From assembly GCF_029309835.1 (NCBI RefSeq), contig NZ_JARJHL010000003.1, positions 62,001 to 126,000 on the forward strand: DNA of 64,000 nt, in the 5' to 3' direction. The notes under the pieces are model-generated. The model was not told the DNA's origin and searched no databases. It worked only from the letters and a program-made list of their open reading frames with translations. Source of the stretch: Paracoccus sp. DMF-8. GTDB taxonomy: Bacteria; Pseudomonadota; Alphaproteobacteria; Rhodobacterales; Rhodobacteraceae. Numbering within the stretch: position 1 is the first letter of the stretch; each line of letters opens with the position of its first letter. Of the stretch, positions 48,112 to 57,936 are shown in pieces. The position numbers were made by a program, and so were the translations under genes.

Positions 48112-48314
48112 CGCTGGAACACGACCACGACTGGCTGCTACGGCTGCTTGGCGCAGCGATCTGGTTCACCATGGCGCTTGCCCTGAGCATCGAAATCTGC
48201 GCGTTGATCGGATGGGCCTTCGGCCATGCCGGATGCGGCGCCCGGATCGGCGTGCTGCTGAGCGGGGTGTTCCTGCTCTGGGTGCTGTGGGGCGACGCGA
48301 CGGCGCGCAGATAA
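48108..48314 (+). CDS. Small membrane protein, 68 residues
   Basis: A short protein with two hydrophobic segments (LLGAAIWFTMALALSIEICA and ARIGVLLSGVFLLWVLWGDA). It is coupled by a four-base overlap to the gene before it and lies 69 bases before an RND efflux operon. I know no family for it. It could be a small regulator or accessory factor of the pump, or unrelated. Confidence 0.5.
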   Translation: MTLEHDHDWLLRLLGAAIWFTMALALSIEICALIGWAFGHAGCGARIGVLLSGVFLLWVLWGDATARR

Positions 48315-48383
48315 AGCCTCTTTTCCGACGGTAACCTGTGGCAGACTGAACCGCGCCGTCCGTTTTCGACCAAGGATTAATTC

Positions 48384-49553
48384 ATGACCTATCGCTCGTT
48401 TCTTCGGTTTGCCCGGCTGGGCATTGCCCTGACCGCCATGTCCCTTGCGGGACGGGCCGTCGCGCAGCAGCCCCCCGCATCGGGACCGACGCAGGTCGGG
48501 GTCGTCGCGGTCACGGCGGGATCCCTGCCGCTGGTCAGCACCCTGCCCGGCCGGGCCGTGGCGCAGGACGCGGTGGACATCCGCCCGCGCGTGGACGGTT
48601 TCGTGACCGAAGTGCTCTACAAGCCCGGCCAGCCGATCAAGGCGGGTGATCCGATGTTCCAGATCGACCCCACCACCTATGAGGCCGCCGTCGATGAGGC
48701 GCGCGCCAATCTTGCCTCGGCCAATGCCGCCGTGCCGCAGACCGAGGCCGCCTATGAACGCTCGCGCAGGCTGCAGGGGTCGGGTTCGACCCAGGCCGCG
48801 CTGGAGGAGGCAGAGGCCACGATGGAACAGGCGCATGCCGCCGTCACCGCCGCCGCCGCCGCACTGAAACTGGCCGAAACCCGGCTTTCCTGGACCACGA
48901 TCACCAGCCCGCTGGACGGGTTGCCTTCGGTCGCGGCGGTGTCGCCGGGCGATCTGGTGACCGCAGGCCAGAGCGATGCGCTGGCGACGGTCACGCAGCT
49001 CGACCCGATCGACGTCGATATGTATGAACCCTCGGCCCGGCTGCAACGCATGCGCGAGCGCGTGGAATCGGGCGAGATCCAGCGCAGCCAGACCCTGAAC
49101 GCGCAGTTGACGCTGGAAAACGGCGTGACCTATGCCGCCACCGGCGAAATGGTGGCGCCGGGCTATACCGTCTCGACCTCGACCGGGGCCATCGACTTCC
49201 GCTTTCGCTTCGACAACCCTGAACGCCGCATCCTGCCCGGCATGTTCGTGCGCGGCACCATCGAAATCGGGCGCATCCACGCCTTCCTTGTGCCGCAGAT
49301 GGCCGCGACGCGCAGTCGCGACGGGACGCTGCGGGCATGGGTGGCCGAGGACGGCAAGGCGGTCCGGCGCATCCTGACCGAAGAAGGCGTGCATCAGAAC
49401 AGCTGGATCGTCACCGCCGGGCTGCAGGACGGCGACGCGCTGATCGTGAACGGCGCGACCAATCTGGCCGAAGGGGCGGAAATCACCCCGGTCACGGTCG
49501 AAATCGACGAAAACGGCGTGGTCCGCGACCTGCCCGCGACGCAGGTGGAGTGA
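48384..49553 (+). CDS. RND efflux periplasmic adaptor (AcrA/MexE type)
   Basis: A 389-residue membrane-fusion protein. A signal peptide (LGIALTAMSLAGRAVAQ) is followed by the barrel-sandwich start LPGRAVAQDAVDIRPRVDGF and VTEVLYKPGQPIKAGDPMFQ. An alpha-helical hairpin with repeating alanines spans residues ~100-170 (EEAEATMEQAHAAVTAAAAA), then SWTTITSPLDG and GMFVRGTIEIG. It links the inner-membrane pump to an outer-membrane channel, which is not encoded next to it here. It precedes the pump gene by 6 bases. Confidence 0.92.
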   Translation: MTYRSFLRFARLGIALTAMSLAGRAVAQQPPASGPTQVGVVAVTAGSLPLVSTLPGRAVAQDAVDIRPRVDGFVTEVLYKPGQPIKAGDPMFQIDPTTYEAAVDEARANLASANAAVPQTEAAYERSRRLQGSGSTQAALEEAEATMEQAHAAVTAAAAALKLAETRLSWTTITSPLDGLPSVAAVSPGDLVTAGQSDALATVTQLDPIDVDMYEPSARLQRMRERVESGEIQRSQTLNAQLTLENGVTYAATGEMVAPGYTVSTSTGAIDFRFRFDNPERRILPGMFVRGTIEIGRIHAFLVPQMAATRSRDGTLRAWVAEDGKAVRRILTEEGVHQNSWIVTAGLQDGDALIVNGATNLAEGAEITPVTVEIDENGVVRDLPATQVE

Positions 49554-49559
49554 TCCGGC

Positions 49560-52500
49560 ATGGCACGTTTCTTCATTCACCGGCCGGTCTTTGCCTGGGT
49601 GCTGGCCATCATCACCATGCTGGCCGGGGTCTATGGGCTGAGCAGCCTGCCCATCGCGCAATATCCCGACATCGCGCCGACGACGGTGCGCATCAGCACC
49701 ACCTATACCGGCGCCTCGCCCGATATCGTCGAAAATTCAGTGACCTCGATCATCGAGGACGGCATGACCGGCCTTGACGGGCTGACCTATATGACCTCGA
49801 CCTCGTCGCAGGGGTCCAGCTCGGTCCAGTTGACCTTCGATGACAGCGTCGACCCCGAAATCGCGCAGGTGCAGGTGCAGAACAAGCTGCAACTGGTCAC
49901 CTCGCAACTGCCCGACGCGGTGCAAAGCCAGGGCGTGTCGGTCACGCGCTCGACCTCGTCGATCCTGCTGGTGGGGGCGCTGACCTCGACCGATGGCAGC
50001 TACAACTCGCTGGAACTGGGCGATCTGGTGGCGCAGGTCATCGAGGATCCGGTCAAGCGCACGGTGGGCGTCGGATCGGTGCAAAGCTTCGGCTCGGGCT
50101 ATGCGATGCGGATCTGGCTGGATCCGGACCGGATGCTGCAATACCAGGTCACGCCTTCGGACGTGGTGTCGGCGGTCAGCGAACAGAACACCAATGTCAC
50201 GGTGGGCAGCCTGGGCAGCCAGCCGACTGTCAAGGGCCAGCAACTGAACGTCGCGCTGTCGGCGCAGTCGCAACTGACCTCGGTGCGCGAATTCGAAGGC
50301 ATCCTGCTGCGCACCGACAGCGAAGGCGCCACGGTCTTTCTGGGCGATGTGGCCGATATCGAGATCGGACAGGAGGATTACGGTTCATCCTCGCGCTACA
50401 ACGGCAATCCTGCGGCGGGCTTCGGCGTGAACCTGGCCACGGGGGCGAATGCGGTCGATACGGCGGCGGCGGTGCGCAACGTGCTGGACGGGCTGCAATC
50501 CTCGCTGCCGGCGGGGGTGCAGATCGTCTATCCCTACGACACCTCGCCCTTTGTCGAGGAATCCATCAACCAGGTCTATCACACGCTGATCGAGGCGGTG
50601 GTGCTGGTCTTCCTGGTGATCCTGGTCTTCCTGCAAAGCTGGCGCGCGACGCTGATCCCGACGCTGGCGATCCCGGTGGTGCTGCTGGGCACCTTCGGCG
50701 TACTGTCATTCGCCGGTATGTCGATCAACACGCTGACCATGTTCGCCATGGTGCTGGCCATCGGCCTGCTGGTCGATGACGCCATCGTCGTGGTCGAAAA
50801 CGTCGAGCGGGTGATGGAGGAGGAAGGCATCGGCCCGGTCGAGGCGACCGAGAAGAGCATGGACGAGATTTCCTCGGCGCTGGTCGGCATCGTGCTGGTG
50901 CTGTCGGCGGTGTTCCTGCCCATGGCCTTCATGTCCGGCTCGACCGGGGTGATCTATCGCCAGTTCTCGGTCACCATCATCTCGGCCATGGTGCTGTCGC
51001 TGGCGGTGGCGCTGATCCTGACCCCGGCCATGTGCGCCACCTTGCTGAAGCCGCGCGGCCATGGCGACGGCATCGCGCCCGCGCGCTGGTTCAACCGCAA
51101 CCTGGACCGCGCGACCAACGGCTATGCCGGGGTGGTCGGTGCGCTGCGTGCGCCGCCCCTTCCGCTTTCTGGTCGTGCTGCTGGCCTTTGGCGCCGGGGC
51201 ATACATGCTTTACCAGAAGCTGCCCGGCTCGTTCCTGCCGTCCGAGGATCAGGGCGTGCTGATGGTCATGGTCGAAACCCCCGAAGGCTCGACCGCCGCG
51301 CGCACGCAGGCGCTGGTCGAGGAGGTCGAGCAATTCGTCCTGACCGAAGAAACCGACACCGCCGAAAGCGTCTTTGCCGCGCTCGGCTTCGGCTTCGGCG
51401 GCAGCGGACAGCGCAATGCGATGATCTTCATCAAGCTGAAGGATTTCGACGCAGCGCGAGGGGTTCGAGCGCCGCCTCCATGGCGACGCGCGGCAACATG
51501 CGCTTCATGTCGAACCGCAACGGTCAGGTGTTCTTCATGCAGCCGCCGGCGATTCAGGGCATGGGCAATACCGCCGGCTTCACCATGCAGTTGATCGACC
51601 AGGCCGGCGGCGGCCAGGCGGCACTGGCGGACGCCGCCGACGAACTGGTCACGAAGGCCACGGCGGACGGCCGCGTCACCAGCCTGCAGGGCAATGACGC
51701 GCCCTTCCAGACCTCGCGCCGGATCGACATCGACCAGCAGAAGGCGGCGGCCTATGGGCTGTCGATCGCGGACCTGAACAACACGCTGTCCATCATCTTT
51801 GCCAGCGCGAACGTGAACGACTTTTCACTGGGGACCGAATTGCGCCCGGTGATCGTTCAGGGCGCGGCCGGGGCGCGGATGCAGTCCGACGACATCGAGA
51901 AATGGTATGTCAGGAACAGCGACGGCGACATGGTGTCCTTTGCCGCCTTTACCAGTCAGGAATGGGCCGAACAGGCGCAAAGCCTGGCGCGCTACGGCGG
52001 CACCCGCTCGATGGAGATTTCGGGCGCGGCGGCGCAGGGCGTGTCCTCGGGCACCGCGATGGAGGTGATGGAGGAACTGGTCGCCGACATGGATGGCGGC
52101 TATGGCACCGCATGGACCGGCCTGTCCTATCAGGAACGGCTGTCGGGCAATCAGGCGCCAATGCTGTTCGCGCTGTCGGCGCTGGTGGTGTTTCTGGCGC
52201 TGGCGGCGCTGTATGAAAGCTGGTCGGTGCCGCTGTCGGTGATGATGACCGTGCCCATCGGCATTGTCGGCGCCATGCTGGCGGCGCTGGTCTTTGACCA
52301 GTCGAACGACGTCTATTTCAAGGTCGGCCTGCTGACCACCATCGGGCTTGCCGCCCGTAACGCCATCCTGATCGTGGAATTCGCCGAAATGCTGCACCGT
52401 CAGGGCAAACCGCTGCTGGAAGCCGCGGCCGAGGCCTCGCGCATGCGGCTGCGGCCGATCCTGATGACGACGCTGGCCTTCATGCTGGGCGTGCTGCCTC

Positions 52501-52667
52501 TGGCGCTGGCCAGCGGCGCGGGCGCGGCGGCGCAGCAATCCATCGGCATCGGCGTCCTGGGCGGCATCGCGGCCTCGGCCGTGGTCGGGATCTTTCTGGT
52601 CGCGGTCTTCTATGTCGCCGTCCTGCGGGCCGTGCAGCATTTCACCAGAAAGAAGGCCGGGACCTGA
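49560..52667 (+). CDS. RND efflux transporter (AcrB/MexF type), two compensating frameshifts
   Basis: A 1035-residue hydrophobe/amphiphile efflux pump. Marks: MARFFIHRPVFAWVLAIITM, SLPIAQYPDIAPTTVRISTT, the proton-relay TM4 segment AMVLAIGLLVDDAIVVVENV with its aspartate pair, and GLAARNAILIVEFAEML in TM10. Residues about 530-635 lie in a shifted frame: the true reading there is RPFRFLVVLLAFGAGAYMLY to AALGFGFGGSGQRNAMIFIK. Two opposite frame changes near 51150 and 51465 are therefore needed; as they cancel, the frame stays open throughout. It exports drugs or solvents using the proton gradient. Confidence 0.9.
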   Translation: MARFFIHRPVFAWVLAIITMLAGVYGLSSLPIAQYPDIAPTTVRISTTYTGASPDIVENSVTSIIEDGMTGLDGLTYMTSTSSQGSSSVQLTFDDSVDPEIAQVQVQNKLQLVTSQLPDAVQSQGVSVTRSTSSILLVGALTSTDGSYNSLELGDLVAQVIEDPVKRTVGVGSVQSFGSGYAMRIWLDPDRMLQYQVTPSDVVSAVSEQNTNVTVGSLGSQPTVKGQQLNVALSAQSQLTSVREFEGILLRTDSEGATVFLGDVADIEIGQEDYGSSSRYNGNPAAGFGVNLATGANAVDTAAAVRNVLDGLQSSLPAGVQIVYPYDTSPFVEESINQVYHTLIEAVVLVFLVILVFLQSWRATLIPTLAIPVVLLGTFGVLSFAGMSINTLTMFAMVLAIGLLVDDAIVVVENVERVMEEEGIGPVEATEKSMDEISSALVGIVLVLSAVFLPMAFMSGSTGVIYRQFSVTIISAMVLSLAVALILTPAMCATLLKPRGHGDGIAPARWFNRNLDRATNGYAGVVGALRAPPLPLSGRAAGLWRRGIHALPEAARLVPAVRGSGRADGHGRNPRRLDRRAHAGAGRGGRAIRPDRRNRHRRKRLCRARLRLRRQRTAQCDDLHQAEGFRRSARGSSAASMATRGNMRFMSNRNGQVFFMQPPAIQGMGNTAGFTMQLIDQAGGGQAALADAADELVTKATADGRVTSLQGNDAPFQTSRRIDIDQQKAAAYGLSIADLNNTLSIIFASANVNDFSLGTELRPVIVQGAAGARMQSDDIEKWYVRNSDGDMVSFAAFTSQEWAEQAQSLARYGGTRSMEISGAAAQGVSSGTAMEVMEELVADMDGGYGTAWTGLSYQERLSGNQAPMLFALSALVVFLALAALYESWSVPLSVMMTVPIGIVGAMLAALVFDQSNDVYFKVGLLTTIGLAARNAILIVEFAEMLHRQGKPLLEAAAEASRMRLRPILMTTLAFMLGVLPLALASGAGAAAQQSIGIGVLGGIAASAVVGIFLVAVFYVAVLRAVQHFTRKKAGT

Positions 52668-52794
52668 TTGCTCCCTCTCCCTCTTTGGCCCGCCGCTGCT
52701 GTTTGTGGTGGCGGGCCGGTTGTCTGCCCGCATGTCGTTCTTCTTCGACCAAGGTGCAATAAATACAACCTTTGATTGCTTTACGCGGCAACAA

Positions 52795-53463
52795 TCAGAA
52801 CGAAGGTCCTATAAAGACCCGCGCCGCAAGATCTTTTGACAGGGGAAAAGGCGTGATATCCTGCAACGGATATCCTGCATCCTCCCATATCTCGGTTCCG
52901 CCGGGGAACCAGTAGATATTTCGATATCCCATTTTTGAAATCCGCTGAACGGCATTCCACCCCAACCAGCAATCCACCTTGCAAAACACGACAATCGGCG
53001 CGGCCTGATTTTCAGCCGTCAGTTCGCGCAGGCTTTCATCCAGATATTCCTGCTGCCATGGCTCCAGCACACCCCAGCCAATCACCGGCAACCAAGCCGA
53101 ACCGGGAATCGAGCGGTGGCGTTCCGGCGTGATGAAATCACCGTTTTCCGTTATGTCATAGTGCCTTATGCCAGCGACATCCAGCATCAGGACATCGGTT
53201 TCCTGTTTCAGATTTTTCAATTGATCTGCCGTGATCGTAACCGCATTCCCGGCCGAATCGGGAAGTTTTCCCCGGTAATGCGTGATCCTGTAGCCATCCG
53301 GTCCGAAAAGGCCGGGGTCTGCGATACCTTGCGACGGATACGGCACGAAAGTCGCAAATACGCCCGAAATCATCAGCAAAACCAGACGAATAACACCGCC
53401 CGCATTTGACACCACAGTCGCCAATGCGACCAAAGGACAATTTAAAGGACCGCGCTTTGCCAC
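52795..53463 (-). CDS. PQQ-associated CxxCW-motif rhodanese-like protein
   Basis: A 222-residue secreted protein with a rhodanese-like fold. It carries the CxxCW signature in FCKVDCWLGWNAVQRISKMG, followed by NIYWFPGGTEIWEDAGYP. Such proteins are known as a marker of PQQ-dependent alcohol catabolism clusters. The GTG at 53463 is chosen because AGGGTGA lies just upstream. A signal-like hydrophobic stretch (GVIRLVLLMISGVFATFV) follows. A much longer open frame extends to 54498, but that part only mirrors the genes on the other strand. It is divergent from cytochrome c550. Confidence 0.82.
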   Translation of the reverse strand: MAKRGPLNCPLVALATVVSNAGGVIRLVLLMISGVFATFVPYPSQGIADPGLFGPDGYRITHYRGKLPDSAGNAVTITADQLKNLKQETDVLMLDVAGIRHYDITENGDFITPERHRSIPGSAWLPVIGWGVLEPWQQEYLDESLRELTAENQAAPIVVFCKVDCWLGWNAVQRISKMGYRNIYWFPGGTEIWEDAGYPLQDITPFPLSKDLAARVFIGPSF

Positions 53464-53517
53464 ATGATCACCCTGAAATTCCGGATACCGGAAAGGCATG
53501 AAGGGAATTATAAGGAT

Positions 53518-54204
53518 ATGACCAGCAGGATTAGCAAGACCATTCCGCTTGCCATCTCTCTCGCACTTCTGGCGCCGATGGCATTCGCCCATGGCGATAC
53601 TGCCCCGCAGGCGGTCGATACGACCGGCCTGCCCGATCTGCCCGAGGAAATGGCATCGGAAAACCCGTGGCGCGAGGCCGAGGGCGAGTTGCTGTTCACC
53701 GCCGTCGACGTGGGGGCCAAGGGCTTCAGCAGCAACTGCGCGCGCTGCCACGGGCTGGAGGCGATTTCGGGCGGCCTGGCCCCCGACGTCCGCTTTCTTG
53801 AGGCCGATGATTTCGGCGATGAGTGGTTTCTGGACCGCGTCATGAACGGTTACGAACAGAATGGCGCGGTCAAGATGCCACCGTTCAACGACATCCTCAG
53901 CCAGGAAGCGATCTGGGCGATCCGCACCTATATCGAAACCCGTGCCGACGCCGATGAGCTTTTGGCAAAAGGTTCGGATATCAAGGTGATGCACGAAAAG
54001 GTCGCGGCGCTTGGCAAGGATGCCTCGCCCGAGGACGCCGAGGCGATCGCGACCGAACTGGAAGGTCTGGGCAGCGATCTGGAGCCGCTTTCCGGCGCGC
54101 CGCGCGTCGTATCCGTGCTGGATCAGGCCGCCCATATCCTGCGCACCCAACCCAGCCACGCCCCGGCCGCAGCAGAGCTGCTGCAGGGCGTTCTGCGGAA
54201 CTGA
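53518..54204 (+). CDS. pedF: Cytochrome c550 (PedF-like), electron acceptor of PQQ ethanol dehydrogenase
   Basis: A 228-residue periplasmic cytochrome. The signal peptide SKTIPLAISLALLAPMAFAH is followed by a single haem site SSNCARCHGLEAISGG (CxxCH near residue 75). The axial methionine is probably in AVKMPPFNDILS. The C-terminal ~80 residues are the extension typical of PedF-type cytochromes. It accepts electrons from the quinoprotein dehydrogenase encoded at 55995. It is the first gene of the plus-strand quinoprotein operon. Confidence 0.88.
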   Translation: MTSRISKTIPLAISLALLAPMAFAHGDTAPQAVDTTGLPDLPEEMASENPWREAEGELLFTAVDVGAKGFSSNCARCHGLEAISGGLAPDVRFLEADDFGDEWFLDRVMNGYEQNGAVKMPPFNDILSQEAIWAIRTYIETRADADELLAKGSDIKVMHEKVAALGKDASPEDAEAIATELEGLGSDLEPLSGAPRVVSVLDQAAHILRTQPSHAPAAAELLQGVLRN

Positions 54205-54207
54205 CAC

Positions 54208-54984
54208 ATGGGCGCGCTGCTGACCCACAGGCTGCCCGGCCCCTCTGCCCCGCTGATTTCCGGCGCGACGGGTGCTGCCGCGGTCGGCGGCGACCCCTTC
54301 GACAGCGGCATGTGGCCCTCGCATCGCCGGGAGTTTCTGGGCGATCCGACGGCGTGGCGCAATGATCCCGCCGTCACCGTGCTGGCCCCTGCCGCCGCCG
54401 AGGATTCGGGTCATGTGCCCTTTGTCGTCGACGCGACCGATGTGGCCGCCCCGATCAGCCGCATCGTCGTGACCATCGACTACAGCCCCTTTCCCCATGC
54501 GATCACCTTTCGCCCCGGCCGCGCCCGGCCCTTTCTGGGCTTTGGCGTGAAATACGAGGTCGGCGGCGCGCTGCGGGCGTCAGCGGAAACCGGCGGCGGC
54601 TGGCTGGTCGGCGCGGCCTATGTCAACGCGCTTGGCGGTGGTTGCAGCGCGCCCGCCGCCGCCCATGCCCGCCCCGACTGGCAGGACGGTTTCGGCGAAT
54701 TGCGGGCGCGGCTATGGGCAGATACGGGCCGGTTGCGCCTGAATCTGCGCCACCCGCAGGACACCGGGCTGGCCGATGGCATCCCGGCCCATCACCTGAC
54801 CGAACTGGCGTTGCTGGACGGTACGGGCGCGGAAATCGCCAGCCTCGACCTGCATGAACCGCTGGAGGAAAACCCCAGCCTGACCTTTCTGCTGCCGCCC
54901 GAACTGGCCGCCGGTCCCATCGAAATCCGGGCGCGCGACAATCAGGGCAACCGTTTCGGCGGCATCGTCCGGGGGGATGGCTAA
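54208..54984 (+). CDS. SoxYZ-like fused carrier protein of a quinoprotein relay
   Basis: A 258-residue fusion. The N-terminal half resembles SoxY and ends with a cysteine in the GG-rich segment NALGGGCSAPAAAHARPDWQ, the analogue of the SoxY carrier cysteine. The C-terminal half resembles SoxZ (LTFLLPPELAAGPIEIRARD). No clear signal peptide is visible at the chosen start. Such fused SoxYZ proteins occur next to PQQ dehydrogenases and are proposed to form a relay; their substrate is not known. It starts 3 bases after the pedF stop, and its stop codon abuts the next start. Confidence 0.8.
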   Translation: MGALLTHRLPGPSAPLISGATGAAAVGGDPFDSGMWPSHRREFLGDPTAWRNDPAVTVLAPAAAEDSGHVPFVVDATDVAAPISRIVVTIDYSPFPHAITFRPGRARPFLGFGVKYEVGGALRASAETGGGWLVGAAYVNALGGGCSAPAAAHARPDWQDGFGELRARLWADTGRLRLNLRHPQDTGLADGIPAHHLTELALLDGTGAEIASLDLHEPLEENPSLTFLLPPELAAGPIEIRARDNQGNRFGGIVRGDG

Positions 54985-55931
54985 TGCTGCTGTCGCGTCG
55001 CCATCTGATCGCCGGGGCCGCCGCCAGCCTGGCGTTACCCCACGGCATCGCCGCGCAGGCCCGCAACTATGACCTGACCCCGTCAGAGGTCGCGGAAGGT
55101 ATCTGGATGATCGAAGGGCGGCGCGAGGTCTTTACCCGCGAAAACGGCGGCGACATCGTGAATATCGCGCTGGTTGCGACCGGGGCGGGGGCGGTCGTGG
55201 TCGATACCGGCTCGACCGCCGCGATGGGGGCCGCGATCCGCGCCTTTGCCGACCAGAAGCTGGGCGGCGTCAACGCGGTGATCAACACCCATCACCACCC
55301 GGATCACTGGTTCGGCAATGCCGGTTTTGCCGATGCACCGCTGCTGGCGCTGCCCGAAACCGCGCAGCTTTGCGGCCAGTATGAACAGGATTTCGCCAGA
55401 TCGCTTTATGCGATTCTGGGGTCGTGGATGTCGGGCACCCAAGGCATCCCGGCAACCGGGATCGTGCAAGCGGGCAGCCGCGACTTTGGCGGCCGCAGCC
55501 TGCGGCTGATCCCGCTGGCGGGCCATACCTCGGCCGATCTGGCGCTGCTGGACGAACGGACGGGCACGCTGATCGCGGGCGATCTGGTCTTTCTGGACCG
55601 TGCGCCCAGCCTGCCCGATGCGGATTTCGCGACATGGCTGGCGGCGCTGGACAGGCTGTCCGCACTGGCGCCCTCGGCCACGCTGCCCGGTCACGGTCCC
55701 TTTGACCGCGATGGCGCGGGCTTTGCGCAGACGCGCGCCTATCTGGCCGCAACGCGCGACCGGCTGGCCATGGCTGCCGATCTTGGACTGACGCCGGTCG
55801 AGGCGATGGCGGCGGGGCCGGTTCCCGAATTCGCCACGCTTGGCGCCAATCCCGAAGAATTCCTGCGCTCGGTCGTCCGGCGCTGGAGCGATCAGGAAAA
55901 ACTGGCCCTGCCGGTCATCGGCGGCGCCTGA
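54984..55931 (+). CDS. Quinoprotein-relay zinc metallohydrolase (MBL fold)
   Basis: A 315-residue metallo-beta-lactamase-fold protein with a twin-arginine-like signal (LLSRRHLIAGAAASLALPHG). The zinc motif reads NTHHHPDHWFGNAGFAD near residue 100, with further ligands in PLAGHTSADLALLDER and GTLIAGDLVFLDRAPS. It corresponds to the SoxH-related metallohydrolase seen beside PQQ dehydrogenases, possibly acting on a SoxYZ-bound group. It overlaps the SoxYZ-like stop and precedes the dehydrogenase by 63 bases. Confidence 0.85.
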   Translation: MLLSRRHLIAGAAASLALPHGIAAQARNYDLTPSEVAEGIWMIEGRREVFTRENGGDIVNIALVATGAGAVVVDTGSTAAMGAAIRAFADQKLGGVNAVINTHHHPDHWFGNAGFADAPLLALPETAQLCGQYEQDFARSLYAILGSWMSGTQGIPATGIVQAGSRDFGGRSLRLIPLAGHTSADLALLDERTGTLIAGDLVFLDRAPSLPDADFATWLAALDRLSALAPSATLPGHGPFDRDGAGFAQTRAYLAATRDRLAMAADLGLTPVEAMAAGPVPEFATLGANPEEFLRSVVRRWSDQEKLALPVIGGA

Positions 55932-55994
55932 ACAGGCCCATCAAGGCATGGACGCGGGAGGCATACCCGCCATCCAATTCAAGGAGGAGACTGC

Positions 55995-57866
55995 ATGAAC
56001 CGTGTTCTGAAACTCGCTTCGGCCAGTGCGATCGCGATCGCCTGCATGGGGGCGCTGGCTTCCGCCGAAACCAAACCCGTGACCTGGGAGGATATCCTCG
56101 CCGATCACGAAACCACCAGCGACGTGCTGATGTATGGCATGGGCAACAATGCGCAACGCTATTCGACGCTGACGCAGGTCAATGCCGAAAACGTGCGTCA
56201 CCTGCGCCCGGCATGGTCGTTTTCGTTCGGTGACGAAAAGCAGCGCGGTCAGGAATCGCAGGCGCTGGTCCGCGACGGCGTGATCTATATCACCGGGTCC
56301 TGCAGCCGCATGTGGGCGCTGGATGCGAAAACCGGCAAACGCCTGTGGAAATTCGAGGCCCGCCTGCCCGAAGACATCCGCCCCTGCTGCGACGTGGTCA
56401 ACCGTGGCGCCGCGATCTATGGCGACAAGGTTTACCTTGGCACGCTGGATGCCGCGATCTATGCGCTGAACAAGGACAGCGGCAAGGTCGAATGGCGCGA
56501 GAAATTCGCCGATCACAAGGTCGGCTATACGCTGACCGGCGCGCCGACCATCATCAAGGACGGCGAAACCGGCCGCGTCATGCTGATCCACGGATCGTCC
56601 GGCGATGAATTCGGCGTCGTCGGCAAGCTCTATGCCCGCGACCCCGACACCGGCGAAGAAATCTGGATGCGCCCCTTTGTCGAAGGCCACACCGGCACGC
56701 TGAACGGCGAAGAAGGCACCGTGACCGGCGACGCCGCGGCGCCCAGCTGGCCGGTCAACGAAGACGGCAGCAAGGTCGAAGCACGGAGCCATGGCGGCGG
56801 CGCCCACTGGCAATCGGCGGCCTTTGACCCCGAAACCAACACCATCGTCGTCGGCACCGGCAACCCCGCGCCGTGGAACACCTGGGAACGCTCGCAGGGC
56901 GAGAAGTACTGGGATTATGACAGCCTCTATACCTCGGGTCAGGCCTATGTGAACCCGAGTGATGGCGAGGTCGTGGGCTTTTACCAGCACACGCCGAACG
57001 ATGCCTAGGACTTTTCGGGCAATAACGAAATCATCCTGTTCGACTATACCGACAAGGATGGCAACAAGCATCGCGCCGGCGCCCATGCCGACCGCAACGG
57101 CTTTTTCTATGTGACCGATGTCAGCAAACTGGCCGAACGCGGCACGGGCATCAACAAGCCGACCGCCCTGCTGAACGCCTTCCCCTTTGTCGACGGCATC
57201 ACCTGGGCCAAGGGGATCGACCTGGAAACCGGCCGCCCCATCGAAAACGAAGGCCAGCGCCCGCCGCTGCCCGCCGAGGGTGAAACCCGTGGCGCCAGCA
57301 TCGAGGTCTCGCCCCCGTTCCTGGGCGGCAAGAACTGGAACCCGATGGCCTACAGCCAGAAAACCGGCCTGTTCTACGTTCCGGCGAACCACTGGAAAGA
57401 AGATTACTGGACCGAAAACGTGACCTATCAGGCGGGCGCCGCCTATCTGGGTCAGGGCTTCCGCATCAAGAAACTGTTCGACGACCATATCGGCATCCTG
57501 CGCGCCTATGACCCGGCCACGGGTGAAATGAAGTGGGAACACAAGGAAGAATTCCCGCTGTGGGCCGGCACGCTGGCGACCGCCGGCGATCTGGTCTTTA
57601 CCGGCACCTCGGACGGTTTCGTCAAGGCGTTCCACGCCGAAACGGGCGAGGAACTGTGGTCGTTCAACACCGGCTCGGGCATCGTGTCGCAGCCGATCAC
57701 CTGGGATCTGGACGGCAAGCAATATATCGGCATCGCCTCGGGTTACGGCGGTGCGGTTCCGCTGTGGGGTGGCGACATGGCCACGCTGACCACGCAGGTC
57801 AGCCAGGGCGGTTCCTTCTGGGTGTTTGAAATCCCGGACGAGCTGCTGACCGCCTCGGCGCAATAA
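55995..57866 (+). CDS. exaA: PQQ-dependent ethanol dehydrogenase, Ca-type, with an in-frame amber stop
   Basis: A 623-codon quinoprotein alcohol dehydrogenase. A signal peptide (ending LASAETKP) is followed by the adjacent-cysteine disulphide in [18 protein letters not shown] and tryptophan-docking repeats. The catalytic region after codon 338 reads [13 protein letters not shown]: the residue two after the catalytic Asp is Ser, as in calcium-type ExaA/PedE, not the extra Asp of lanthanide enzymes. Codon 338 is TAG (57006-57008) where family members have Trp; both sides otherwise read perfectly. It is the main enzyme of the cluster, oxidising ethanol or related alcohols in the periplasm. Confidence 0.9.
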
Positions 57867-57876
57867 TCGCACCATC

Positions 57877-57905
57877 GGGGGCGGGCCCGTGCCTGCCCCC
57901 CCTTT
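57877..57905 (+). terminator. Probable terminator after the dehydrogenase gene
   Basis: A nearly perfect stem GGGGGCGGGC / GCCTGCCCCC with a 4-base loop, then CCTTTG. It lies 11 bases after the exaA stop and could partly end transcription before the pentapeptide-repeat gene. Confidence 0.6.
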
Positions 57906-57936
57906 GCCATTTCCGCCCCCCCACAAAAGGAAAGCG

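Noticed and set aside
53464..54498. Extension of the CxxCW protein frame upstream to 54498
   Set aside because: This part is antisense to cytochrome c550 and the SoxYZ-like gene; a GTG with a good ribosome site at 53463 explains the real start.
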